In this document: one piece after another, positions 1 to 6,456 of the stretch
Position numbering within the stretch: the stretch's first letter is position 1
Layout: the number at the start of each line of letters is the position of its first letter
Notes under the pieces: generated by a model
What the model saw: only the letters and a program-made list of their open reading frames with translations
What the model was told of the DNA's origin: nothing
Database searches by the model: none
Translations under genes and position numbers: made by a program
Source: Polycyclovorans sp.
GTDB taxonomy: Bacteria > Pseudomonadota > Gammaproteobacteria > Nevskiales > Nevskiaceae
Direction of reading: 5' to 3'
DNA: 64,000 nt
Assembly (NCBI GenBank): GCA_002706265.1
Contig: PAKU01000026.1
Location: 62,001 to 126,000, forward strand

Positions 1-481
1 CGGTCAGGCTGCCGAATGGCATGGCCTGCCGAAAGCCCGTCGCGGTGTTCTCGAATTTCTTTTTCTCGTTCTGGTCGCCGGTCAGCTTGACCTCTGGCCA
101 AAGCGAGCGATACCAGTCCGACTCAATCAAGCGCCTGCAACGCAGGTTGTCGCGGATCGCCAGTCCTTCGGCGTGCGACGTGGCGATGATCCGCTTGTGC
201 GCCTGACCCTTCGGCCCCCACTGCCACGCTGGCCAGAACACCGACGCCATCAATGACTTCATGCTTCCGGGCGGCACCGCGATATACAGTCGCGTGATCT
301 GCCCGTCGGTCACCGCCTCAAGATGCTCTGCTACCGCGTCAATGTGCCAGCCATGAACGTACGGCTGACCGGGTTCGATCACGTGCCACGCTTGCTGAAC
401 GAAGGTCGCAAGCGAGCGCTTACACGCCTCACGCTCGATTGCCAGCCAATCAGCCGGGGTCAGTTTCAGCGCGGCGGGCAC
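1..481 (-). CDS. Phage terminase large subunit, N-terminal part (runs off left edge)
   Basis: This is the N-terminal 160 codons of the ATPase that pumps phage DNA into the prohead. Translating the minus strand from a GTG at 481 gives an uninterrupted frame to the window edge. It contains a Walker A-like PPGSMKSLM stretch about 75 residues in, followed by RIIATSHAEGLAIRDN, typical of large terminases with a Walker A serine variant. The GTG start lies inside the end of the small-subunit gene (32-base overlap), so the two are probably translationally coupled. The C-terminal nuclease domain is outside the window. The frame is clear; the start codon is less certain. Confidence 0.85.
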   Translation of the reverse strand, partial: MPAALKLTPADWLAIEREACKRSLATFVQQAWHVIEPGQPYVHGWHIDAVAEHLEAVTDGQITRLYIAVPPGSMKSLMASVFWPAWQWGPKGQAHKRIIATSHAEGLAIRDNLRCRRLIESDWYRSLWPEVKLTGDQNEKKKFENTATGFRQAMPFGSLT

Positions 482-896
482 GTAATAGCTCGGCAATCGT
501 GCCGTTGGAGAGTTTCGAGGTATCGATGGTGGCCACGGCAACCGCGCCACTGTGGTGATGATTCAGGCTCTCAACATGCACACCGGCAGCCTTGCCGCGT
601 GCCACCTCGGCAGCGATAGCGGCGCTGATCTGCTTTTCATCAATCGCCAGATCGCGCAGCATCTTGAGGTCTTCAAGGTGCCCGCGAAGCGTTACCTGGG
701 CGGCTTCCGCCATCGGCTTGCGTAGGTCGGCCACCCTTTGCGACACCTTAGCGTCGGCCATCAGCTTGCTTGCGTTCACATTCACGCTGGAAGGCTTCAT
801 GCTCTTCACGGTGTATGCGTGCCGGTATGCGTCGGACTGATTCATTCCGGACGCTACTGCTTGGGCGAACTTCTCTTGTTTCGGCGTGAGAGCCAT
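450..896 (-). CDS. Phage terminase small subunit
   Basis: This 148-residue protein resembles small terminase subunits, which recognise the packaging site on phage DNA. The N-terminus (LTPKQEKFAQAVASGMNQSD) is the characteristic helix-turn-helix opening of the family, followed by a predicted helical oligomerisation region. It sits directly upstream of and overlaps the large subunit, the usual order. An HNH-type protein gene lies 12 bases upstream, a neighbourhood common in cos-packaging phages. Confidence 0.88.
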   Translation of the reverse strand: MALTPKQEKFAQAVASGMNQSDAYRHAYTVKSMKPSSVNVNASKLMADAKVSQRVADLRKPMAEAAQVTLRGHLEDLKMLRDLAIDEKQISAAIAAEVARGKAAGVHVESLNHHHSGAVAVATIDTSKLSNGTIAELLRARRAETDPG

Positions 897-908
897 AACG
901 CGCCCTCA

Positions 909-1529
909 TTAAGCCGGACGTGAGATGGCCCGCTCTGGGCTCCATCCGCGCCGCAGGCGTCTGGTTATTAACCTTCGGCTGATCCCAACTTGGTCCGCCC
1001 AGTCAGCCGCGAACATCTTCTTGCCGCCAATTTCTAGCGGCACGGCCTTCCTGGTATTGCGAGACTGCTGTTTCGACGTCGCCCATCGGCAATTGCCGGG
1101 CGCATAACCCAGAGTTGGGTCTATTCTGTCAATCGAATGAGCGGGGCTTGGGCGCTCTCCCATGTCAGCGAGAAACGACTCGAAGGATTCCTCCCACCTC
1201 GGACAGACCTTGACCCCAATCGCTCCGTACCACCTGAAAGAAAGGTTTCTCTTGTTGTTGCACCTTTGCTTCATGTTGTGCCACGAGCTGTAGGTTATTG
1301 AGCCGCGCTTACCGTGCTTTGTTGATCTCTTGTTTTCCGCCTCCTTTATGAGGCAGCCGCAGGACCTTGAACCGGTGGGTGTTAGCTGTCCTTGAGAGAA
1401 CTCTCGCTCAACGCCGCATTCACATCTGCAGAGCCAGATTGTTCTTTGGTACGTCGGGTACTTACGCACTCCGATCCGCTCCAATACCTCTAGTCGTCCG
1501 AACTTCTGGCCAACAAGATTCTTGGTCAT
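909..1529 (-). CDS. HNH-type/homing-endonuclease-like phage protein
   Basis: This protein of about 206 residues starts at MTKNLVGQKFGRL. The N-terminal half has a cysteine-containing segment (CRCECG, then SCGC), probably a zinc knuckle. The centre has the conserved block TYSSWHNMKQRC, an IDRID motif and GNCRWAT, known from phage HNH-like or AP2-associated nucleases. The C-terminus (ADWADQVGISRRLITRRL) resembles a DNA-binding helix-turn-helix repeat. Position next to the terminase fits either a free-standing homing endonuclease or the HNH partner needed for packaging in HK97-type phages. I chose the ATG at 1529 over a longer frame to 1586 because the longer N-terminus looks non-conserved. Confidence 0.7.
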   Translation of the reverse strand: MTKNLVGQKFGRLEVLERIGVRKYPTYQRTIWLCRCECGVEREFSQGQLTPTGSRSCGCLIKEAENKRSTKHGKRGSITYSSWHNMKQRCNNKRNLSFRWYGAIGVKVCPRWEESFESFLADMGERPSPAHSIDRIDPTLGYAPGNCRWATSKQQSRNTRKAVPLEIGGKKMFAADWADQVGISRRLITRRLRRGWSPERAISRPA

Positions 1530-1835
1530 TGAGATTCCCGAGAGTTGTGCCGACCACCGCCGGCAGGGCCAATAGATGCCCCGCATACACGGGGCCTCCC
1601 TCGCTATCGACTGAGCGATGCTGGACGGGGAGAAGGGTGAAGTGGGTCGCCGGTTACAGCGTCCGGCGCGCTTGCTGCGTTGCAGCGGCTTACAGCGCTG
1701 GTGGTCATCTGCGGGTTACTGGTCCCGCGACCTGATGCCACTCAGGTCAGTTCATGCCCTTCGGTCGGCTGGCGAGCCGCTTTCGTTTGAGGGACCGGCC
1801 CCGTTAGCCTGGAACGGAGCAACCGCATGATGTTG
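1530..1835. other. Non-coding stretch, no gene recognised
   Basis: About 300 bases between the HNH-type gene and a tRNA 3' remnant. I see no convincing coding frame. There is a GC-rich hairpin near 1580-1600 (GCCCCG...CGGGGC) but no complete tRNA that I can fold. It may be the eroded rest of a tRNA cluster. Confidence 0.4.
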
Positions 1836-1861
1836 GCGCAGGACCGTGGAATCGAACCTGG
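1836..1861 (-). pseudogene. tRNA 3'-end remnant (T-loop to CCA)
   Basis: On the minus strand the bases directly after the stop codon of the endonuclease VII-like gene read GGTTCGATTCC, then a T-stem 3' half, an acceptor 3' strand and GCCA. The T-loop is perfect, but the T-stem 5' half beyond GG, the anticodon arm, the D-arm and the acceptor 5' strand are missing. The upstream sequence is instead the nuclease gene, so this looks like a tRNA cut off by insertion or recombination. No function is expected. Confidence 0.5.
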
Positions 1862-2275
1862 TCAGCGATCCAGATATTCGATTGCTCGTCTCAGGGCGTC
1901 GGTGCTATCAGAAAGAAAGCCGATTGCCGAATTGCATTTCGCACAAAGCAACCCGCGAACCCTCCCGCTCTTATGACAGTGATCTACGCATGTCCTGCGA
2001 CCCTCAAACGAGGCCAGGCAGATCGCGCAACTCCCGTTCTGAGCTTCGAGAAACTTCCGGTGCTGCTCCGCATTGATGCCGTATTGGCTTCTCAACCGGC
2101 CATCAAGGGAGCGATTTCTTGCGGCACTGGCCATATAGCGAGAGGTGTTTGCCCTGTAGTGCCGCCGGTTGTACTCGGCCTTACACGCCTTGCAAGACGA
2201 CTGGAGCCCTTTGCGCGCGTGAGCGTAGAACGCGCTTGCCGGCTTTTCATCGCCGCACGTCCCGCAAACCTTCAT
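1862..2275 (-). CDS. Recombination endonuclease VII-like nuclease
   Basis: A 137-residue nuclease. The N-terminus has a CGTC...CKAC zinc-binding pattern followed by basic residues. The C-terminus has a CAIC...HCHKSG...GLLCAKCN block, the HNH/beta-beta-alpha-metal signature of the T4 endonuclease VII family, which includes junction resolvases and homing nucleases. The ATG at 2275 follows an AAGGAGG ribosome binding site with a five-base gap, which settles the start. It lies between a tRNA-like gene and a tRNA 3' remnant, suggesting a mobile nuclease that entered a phage tRNA cluster. Confidence 0.8.
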   Translation of the reverse strand: MKVCGTCGDEKPASAFYAHARKGLQSSCKACKAEYNRRHYRANTSRYMASAARNRSLDGRLRSQYGINAEQHRKFLEAQNGSCAICLASFEGRRTCVDHCHKSGRVRGLLCAKCNSAIGFLSDSTDALRRAIEYLDR

Positions 2276-2321
2276 TCCTGCCTCCTTGGAGACCCGGCCG
2301 AGACCATCTCGCGTCCCACAT

Positions 2322-2431
2322 TGGAAGCAGGGGCCGGAGTTGAACCGGCGCGCTGGCCTGAGACGTTGCGGCCATTTCCTGCCGCCTCGGGAATCCTCAG
2401 GTTTCCGGCTCTGCCACTGAGCTACCCTGCT
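2322..2431 (-). tRNA. Unusual tRNA-like gene, possible tRNA-Ser(UGA)
   Basis: The minus strand folds as a tRNA: a 7-bp acceptor stem (AGCAGGG with CCCTGCT) ending in TCCA, a D-arm GCTC-loop-GAGC, an anticodon stem with four of five pairs, a 7-base loop carrying TGA at the anticodon position, and a perfect T-arm GCCGG-TTCAACT-CCGGC. At 110 bases it is longer than a normal class II tRNA because the variable region is about 40 bases and can form its own stem (GCGGC with GCCGC). Position 33 is C rather than U. It may be a phage-specific tRNA or a decayed one. Confidence 0.55.
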
Positions 2432-2659
2432 GTGAATGAAAGCGGGCCGGATCGCCAATCCGGCTGCGCGGTGCTGTGCTACGCCTTCGACACACGATCT
2501 AATCGGTCATGACTCCGCGTCGATCCGCGACTTCCGAGTGCCTGTGCTACAGGCTTCCGCTTTCAAGCGATGCCGTCCGGGGCCTCGCGCTACGCACTTG
2601 GCTGGTGCCGCATCCTTCAAAGCTCTCGGCTGTCCGAGAATCAAAAACCGTCGTACCCG

Positions 2660-2827
2660 TCAGTCGCCACGGGCGCCCTTGGTGGCTTCTTCGACGCTAT
2701 CCGCTGCGTCAACAGCAGCATCAGCCATGGGCTTGGTCACGGTGCGGGTCATGTCCGCCGCGATCTTCACTGGCGCAATGGCGATCTTCGCCACGTCTTC
2801 GACAATTCCGAGAATTGATCCGAGCAT
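2660..2827 (-). CDS. Small phage protein of unknown function
   Basis: A 55-residue protein starting MLGSILGIVEDVAKIAI. The ATG at 2827 is preceded by GGAGG seven bases upstream. The sequence is alpha-helical and amphipathic, rich in alanine and valine, with an acidic C-terminus. It is the first gene after the terminator that closes the early operon, so it is probably expressed late with the packaging genes. I do not recognise a family. Confidence 0.5.
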   Translation of the reverse strand: MLGSILGIVEDVAKIAIAPVKIAADMTRTVTKPMADAAVDAADSVEEATKGARGD

Positions 2828-2844
2828 TTCAGGTCCTCCAACGC

Positions 2845-2873
2845 AAAAAGCCCGCTGGTCGGCGGGCTCTTTA
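2845..2873 (-). terminator. Rho-independent terminator between early and late genes
   Basis: Read on the minus strand, AGCCCGC pairs with GCGGGCT around a six-base loop and is followed by a run of five T. It lies between the end of the putative late regulator and the next small gene, so it would stop leftward early transcription unless antiterminated. Confidence 0.75.
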
Positions 2874-2922
2874 GTCAACTTCTGCACTATGCGCTTTCTT
2901 ATACGCACTAATTCCGCGATTG

Positions 2923-3390
2923 TCAAATGTCCCTGATTCGACGCCCGTACGTCTCCATCATGGCGCGGTCATACGTCGTCATGGCGTAGTGGCGGACGGC
3001 TTCGCGGAGCGTGCCCAGCGCTCGGTCGTGGAGGATGCTCACCAAGTCTCGGTCGGCCCGCGCCTTGTCGGCGATCTCCTGCAACGACATCATGCGGATG
3101 AAGCGCGCACGGATGATGTCGCGGGCCTGTTGATGCAACTCCATCACGCGGGCATCGATGGTGCGATAGAGCCCCTGCCCGTCCTCATCGGCCTTGATCA
3201 GCTCGGCGAGCATCGGGTCAGAGTGCGTTCCCGGTGAGCGAACATAACGCTCCTGTTGTTCGACGCTGCCACCGCTGCCGAGGCCTGGACGCTTGACCCG
3301 TGCCCAGCCGCCCCAGTCGCGCATGATCTCGGTGAACACATCGTTGCGCTTGAACCGTGCGCGCACGTTCCGCATCTCGATTGGCATCAT
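2923..3390 (-). CDS. Putative phage late-gene regulator (Q-like/sigma-like helix-turn-helix)
   Basis: A protein of about 155 residues beginning MMPIEMRNVRARFKRNDVF. The C-terminal third (LQEIADKARADRDLVSILHD, then RALGTLREAV) resembles a sigma region 4-type helix-turn-helix, as in phage Q-type antiterminators and late activators. It is the last gene of the leftward early operon and sits directly before a strong terminator, followed by tRNA-like and terminase genes. That is the placement expected for a regulator that lets polymerase read into the late genes. The function is inferred from layout and the helix-turn-helix; no close family assignment. Confidence 0.5.
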   Translation of the reverse strand: MMPIEMRNVRARFKRNDVFTEIMRDWGGWARVKRPGLGSGGSVEQQERYVRSPGTHSDPMLAELIKADEDGQGLYRTIDARVMELHQQARDIIRARFIRMMSLQEIADKARADRDLVSILHDRALGTLREAVRHYAMTTYDRAMMETYGRRIRDI

Positions 3391-3430
3391 CGTCGCAGCG
3401 TTCAAATTTTCTCTCCCGGTCGTGCCGCCA

Positions 3431-3580
3431 TCACTGTCGCAACCCTCGCCTCTCCATCTCCGCGACGATCTCGGCTCTGATTCGATTGGCCGCATCGGCT
3501 TGCGGGCTGCCCGGCCTGGGTGGGCGCTGGTTGAACAGGCGCGCTTTCAGCTTCCGGTCTGATTCGACTTTGAGGTTCAT
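3431..3580 (-). CDS. Small phage protein, 49 residues
   Basis: Short basic protein starting MNLKVESDRKLKARLFNQR. Its ATG overlaps the TGA of the upstream VRR-NUC gene (ATGA), and it ends shortly before the putative late regulator. The overlap within a run of tightly coupled genes is the main evidence that it is real. Central RPPRPGSP suggests a flexible segment, followed by a helical C-terminus. Function unknown. Confidence 0.5.
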   Translation of the reverse strand: MNLKVESDRKLKARLFNQRPPRPGSPQADAANRIRAEIVAEMERRGLRQ

Positions 3581-3948
3581 GCAGCCTCCATGCTCAGATA
3601 CCGCGTGATCGATTCCGCCGCCTCATCCCAGCCTTTGGCCACGACCGTGGCGTAACCCTGCCCAGCGAGCCGTGAGAGCCATTCGCGCTGCTCGGGTGAC
3701 GTAGTGCTGCCCTTGCGCCGCTTAAGCTCCACAAAGAGCCCGTGGGAGCCGCCACGGGGCACGGGGAGGCAAAGATCAGGAACGCCGGGTTTCACACCTT
3801 CGGCTTTGAGCCGCCCGGCAGTGGCTTTGCTCCGATGGCCACCGTTTGGCACCGCGAACAACAGCGCCAGTTCGGGATACGCGGCCTTTGACGCAGCGGC
3901 CCAACGCATCAGGGCCACTTGCTCGACGTGTTCGGTTGGGCAGGTCAT
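3577..3948 (-). CDS. VRR-NUC domain nuclease
   Basis: A 123-residue stand-alone VRR-NUC protein, a family of PD-(D/E)XK nucleases found in phages and fused to eukaryotic FAN1. The core is visible: FAVPNGGHRS, then GVKPGVPDLCLP carrying the active-site Asp, then GLFVELKR carrying the Glu and Lys. It lies in a block of recombination genes (Ref-like nuclease, NinB) and overlaps its neighbours by ATGA, so it is part of the leftward early operon. A role in recombination or processing of branched DNA is likely but inferred. Confidence 0.88.
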   Translation of the reverse strand: MTCPTEHVEQVALMRWAAASKAAYPELALLFAVPNGGHRSKATAGRLKAEGVKPGVPDLCLPVPRGGSHGLFVELKRRKGSTTSPEQREWLSRLAGQGYATVVAKGWDEAAESITRYLSMEAA

Positions 3949-4172
3949 GCGTAGATGCTCCCGGCCTGCCCACGCTCATTGCTGTCTGTGCAATCAAGCC
4001 GGTGGTCGCTAGCCTTCGGGCAGCGCTTGCAACCGCAAGTGCCGCACAAGATCATCTTCGTCGCGGATAGCGGCGCAAAGAAGCCACCAAATGAGGCGCC
4101 CTTGCGTTGCTCATCAATGCACCGATGGCACTCGCATTGATCGCTTCCGTCTGTGATTCCTCGAAGGCTCAT
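3945..4172 (-). CDS. Small cysteine-rich phage protein
   Basis: A 75-residue protein with cysteines in CECHRC and CGTCGCKRC patterns, consistent with a small zinc ribbon. Both ends overlap neighbouring genes by ATGA, supporting it as a coupled gene of the early operon. I do not recognise a family; nucleic-acid binding is plausible but unproven. Confidence 0.55.
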   Translation of the reverse strand: MSLRGITDGSDQCECHRCIDEQRKGASFGGFFAPLSATKMILCGTCGCKRCPKASDHRLDCTDSNERGQAGSIYA

Positions 4173-4375
4173 CCCACCACCTCAATCTTGCCCCGGCACA
4201 CACCATCGTCATCGCGCATGTGCGTCGCAAACGACACGACCCGGTAGTCCGGCACCTGATCGATTTCAATCGTCCGATACCGGGCGCAGCTTTCGCGCTC
4301 ATCACAGATCGGGTCGGACGGCCCCAGTCCGATGCGACCGGCGCAGCGGCTCACGTCTAGGGATAGGGGGGTCAT
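4169..4375 (-). CDS. Small phage protein of unknown function
   Basis: A 68-residue protein (MTPLSLDVSRCAGRIGLG...) with four cysteines, two in CDERESC. It is joined by ATGA overlaps to the Ref-like gene upstream and to the cysteine-rich gene downstream. Nothing further can be assigned. Confidence 0.5.
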   Translation of the reverse strand: MTPLSLDVSRCAGRIGLGPSDPICDERESCARYRTIEIDQVPDYRVVSFATHMRDDDGVCRGKIEVVG

Positions 4376-4710
4376 GCCGCCACCCCGATCAACCGATTCT
4401 GTTCGGCCAGCAGCTCGTCATCGGTGCCCCAATGCGCCCGGAATGGCTTCGCGCCACGCGCGAGGCTCGGCCCCATTGCAAGCTCTGCCATCTGCACCGG
4501 CAGAATCGAAACGCCGCGGTGATGCCATGGGCAAAGGCCGATGGTGTAGTCATGCCCACGGCGGCGGCCACAGTCGGTGATGTGATGGATCTCTGGCGGC
4601 TCATATACGTACAGCGTTTTGAGGCAGCAGATGCAACCGATTTCCTTGATCCGCTCGAAGCGGGCCTGTTGGGCCTTCGTGGCCTTGCCGGTGCTGTTGT
4701 GTAGGGTCAT
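4372..4710 (-). CDS. Ref-like RecA-dependent nuclease
   Basis: A 112-residue protein matching the nuclease core of the P1 Ref family, an HNH-type endonuclease that cuts DNA at RecA-made D-loops. Visible features are ARFERIKEIGCICC, PPEIHHI, GRRRGHDYTIGLCPWHHRG and the C-terminal helix DDELLAEQNRLI. It lies next to NinB, a common pair in lambdoid phages, within overlapping early genes. Confidence 0.85.
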   Translation of the reverse strand: MTLHNSTGKATKAQQARFERIKEIGCICCLKTLYVYEPPEIHHITDCGRRRGHDYTIGLCPWHHRGVSILPVQMAELAMGPSLARGAKPFRAHWGTDDELLAEQNRLIGVAA

Positions 4711-5147
4711 GCCGCCCGCTCCTGTTCAGCCTGCATCAGCGACTGAAACTCAGGGTCGGACCACACAACGCCACGGTCATTGCCGAACGCATACATGAGG
4801 TCGATCAAGTCGCCCATCTCCGCAATCGTCATCTTGCTGGTGCGCTGCCCGAGAATGACGAAGCCGCCATCGATTCCCATGGCGACGCGCTGGTGACGTT
4901 TCAGGCCAGCCGACAGCACATGCTTCCAGTCATCCGGCGTGAGGCGCTGCATGCGGCCGTCAACCGGCCATTCCACCTGCCGGGCGATGTCGCCCAACAT
5001 GGCCCACATTCGTCGGTTTTGGACCGCGCTCCGCGTGTCCCGGTGCGCCTTGAGCGTGATGTCCTGCGGCCCCTGCGTCTCGACGGCCTCCATGATCTGG
5101 CGCCAGACGCGGGCGAGGCTTTCGCGGGTTGCTGTGAGGGTGGTCAT
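4707..5147 (-). CDS. ninB: NinB-family recombination protein
   Basis: A 146-residue protein resembling lambda NinB (Orf), which binds single-stranded DNA and SSB and replaces RecFOR functions during phage recombination. Recognisable parts are RSAVQNRRMWAMLGDIARQV, LTPDDWKHVL and GFVILGQRTSKMTIAEMGDL. It overlaps the methyltransferase stop and the Ref-like start, placing it in a recombination segment of the early operon. Confidence 0.85.
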   Translation of the reverse strand: MTTLTATRESLARVWRQIMEAVETQGPQDITLKAHRDTRSAVQNRRMWAMLGDIARQVEWPVDGRMQRLTPDDWKHVLSAGLKRHQRVAMGIDGGFVILGQRTSKMTIAEMGDLIDLMYAFGNDRGVVWSDPEFQSLMQAEQERAA

Positions 5148-6289
5148 GCGGCCACCTCGGCGAATAGGGGCATCGTCGCGGCCGCGATACGTGCCTTGGC
5201 GATCTCCGCGTATTCAGCGTCGCGCTCGATGCCGACGAACCCAAAGCCTTCAATCACCGCAGCTTTCCCAGTGCTGCCGCTGCCCATAAACGGATCGAGC
5301 ACCGCGCCGCCCGGTGGGGTCACCAGACGGCAGAGGTAGCGCATCAGGTCGGTAGGCTTCACGGTAGGGTGGGTGTTTCGCCGTGGACCGCTTTCTGCAC
5401 TCGGCGGCCTTTCGCCACGAGCCACACGGTAATCCTGATCCGTCCACTTGTTCCCGTTTGGGCGATGCACTGCGTCAAGATGCTCCAGCCCTTCTTCCCG
5501 ATCCTGCTTGCTGGCCTTGGCGCAGTAGAAGAAACGGGCGGCTGAGCCGCCGTTGTCTGCATGGCCAGCACCAACAAACGCACCACCCTTGCCGAACACG
5601 TTGGCGCCACTGGAGCCGAGCGAGGTGTTGTTATTGCGCGGCGCACCACTCGAAGCCCCCGTCACAGGAAACGCCGCCAGAACCTCGTCGCTGCCGTCAT
5701 GGATCAGGTTGGCGGGCCAGCGGCCAGCGTCGATATTTTCGATAGCGTGTCCGGTTCGCGCCCACGAGCCGCTTCGATCTTCTGTCCCGTCCGGGTTCTT
5801 TGGATATTCGGCTTGCCCTGACCGCTTCGTCGCCCCTTCCGTGCCTACCCGGCACCCATCAACATTGATCGCCCCGGTGCCATACTCCAGCACGTTCGCT
5901 GCTACCGTGCCGATGAGAGGCTTGCGGGCGACGGTGATCGGTTCTAGCGCGGGCTTCAGCGCGGTCCCGCCCCACTCGCCGTTGTGCGACTTTGGGAATC
6001 CGGAGCCATAGACCCACGCGATCATGTCCCGAATCTCGAAACCGGCGTCCTCGATGCGAACTGCCATGCGGTGTTGCGTGCGCGTGCCAGCGAACGCCAG
6101 CAGGTGGCCGCCCGGTTTCAGCACGCGCAAGCACTCGGCCCATATCTCAGTGCTCGGCACGTCGTAGTCCCACTTCTTGCCCATGAACGAAAGGCCGTAT
6201 GGAGGATCGGTCACCACTGCGTCGGCGCTGCAATCCGGCAGATCACGCATTGCTGTCAAGCAATCGCCAGTGATGATTCGCACGCTCAT
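5144..6289 (-). CDS. DNA (N4/N6) methyltransferase
   Basis: A 381-residue amino-methyltransferase. DPPYGLSFMGKKWD near residue 30 is the catalytic motif IV, and DPFMGSGSTGKA near residue 340 is the AdoMet-binding motif I, which gives class-beta order. TVKPTDLMRYL just before motif I is typical of DpnA/CcrM-type enzymes. No restriction endonuclease gene is adjacent, so it is probably an orphan phage methylase that protects phage DNA or affects expression. The target site cannot be read from sequence. Confidence 0.9.
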   Translation of the reverse strand: MSVRIITGDCLTAMRDLPDCSADAVVTDPPYGLSFMGKKWDYDVPSTEIWAECLRVLKPGGHLLAFAGTRTQHRMAVRIEDAGFEIRDMIAWVYGSGFPKSHNGEWGGTALKPALEPITVARKPLIGTVAANVLEYGTGAINVDGCRVGTEGATKRSGQAEYPKNPDGTEDRSGSWARTGHAIENIDAGRWPANLIHDGSDEVLAAFPVTGASSGAPRNNNTSLGSSGANVFGKGGAFVGAGHADNGGSAARFFYCAKASKQDREEGLEHLDAVHRPNGNKWTDQDYRVARGERPPSAESGPRRNTHPTVKPTDLMRYLCRLVTPPGGAVLDPFMGSGSTGKAAVIEGFGFVGIERDAEYAEIAKARIAAATMPLFAEVAA

Positions 6290-6456
6290 GCCGTCACCGC
6301 CATCACTTCCACCTCGCTCACAATCCGCTCAAGCTCTTTCACCAGCTTGGCGTGATCCATCGTTTCGTCGTGGCGCTGAATTGCCCGCATAAACAGCCGC
6401 ATGCCCTGTCGGCATTGAACGCTGGTGAGGCCGTCAACGAGGTCATCGGCGCTCAT
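6286..6456 (-). CDS. Small phage protein, 56 residues
   Basis: Short helical protein starting MSADDLVDGLTSVQCRQGM. Its start overlaps the primase-helicase stop and its stop overlaps the methyltransferase start, both as ATGA. This fills what would otherwise be the only gap in the operon. Function unknown. Confidence 0.55.
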   Translation of the reverse strand: MSADDLVDGLTSVQCRQGMRLFMRAIQRHDETMDHAKLVKELERIVSEVEVMAVTA

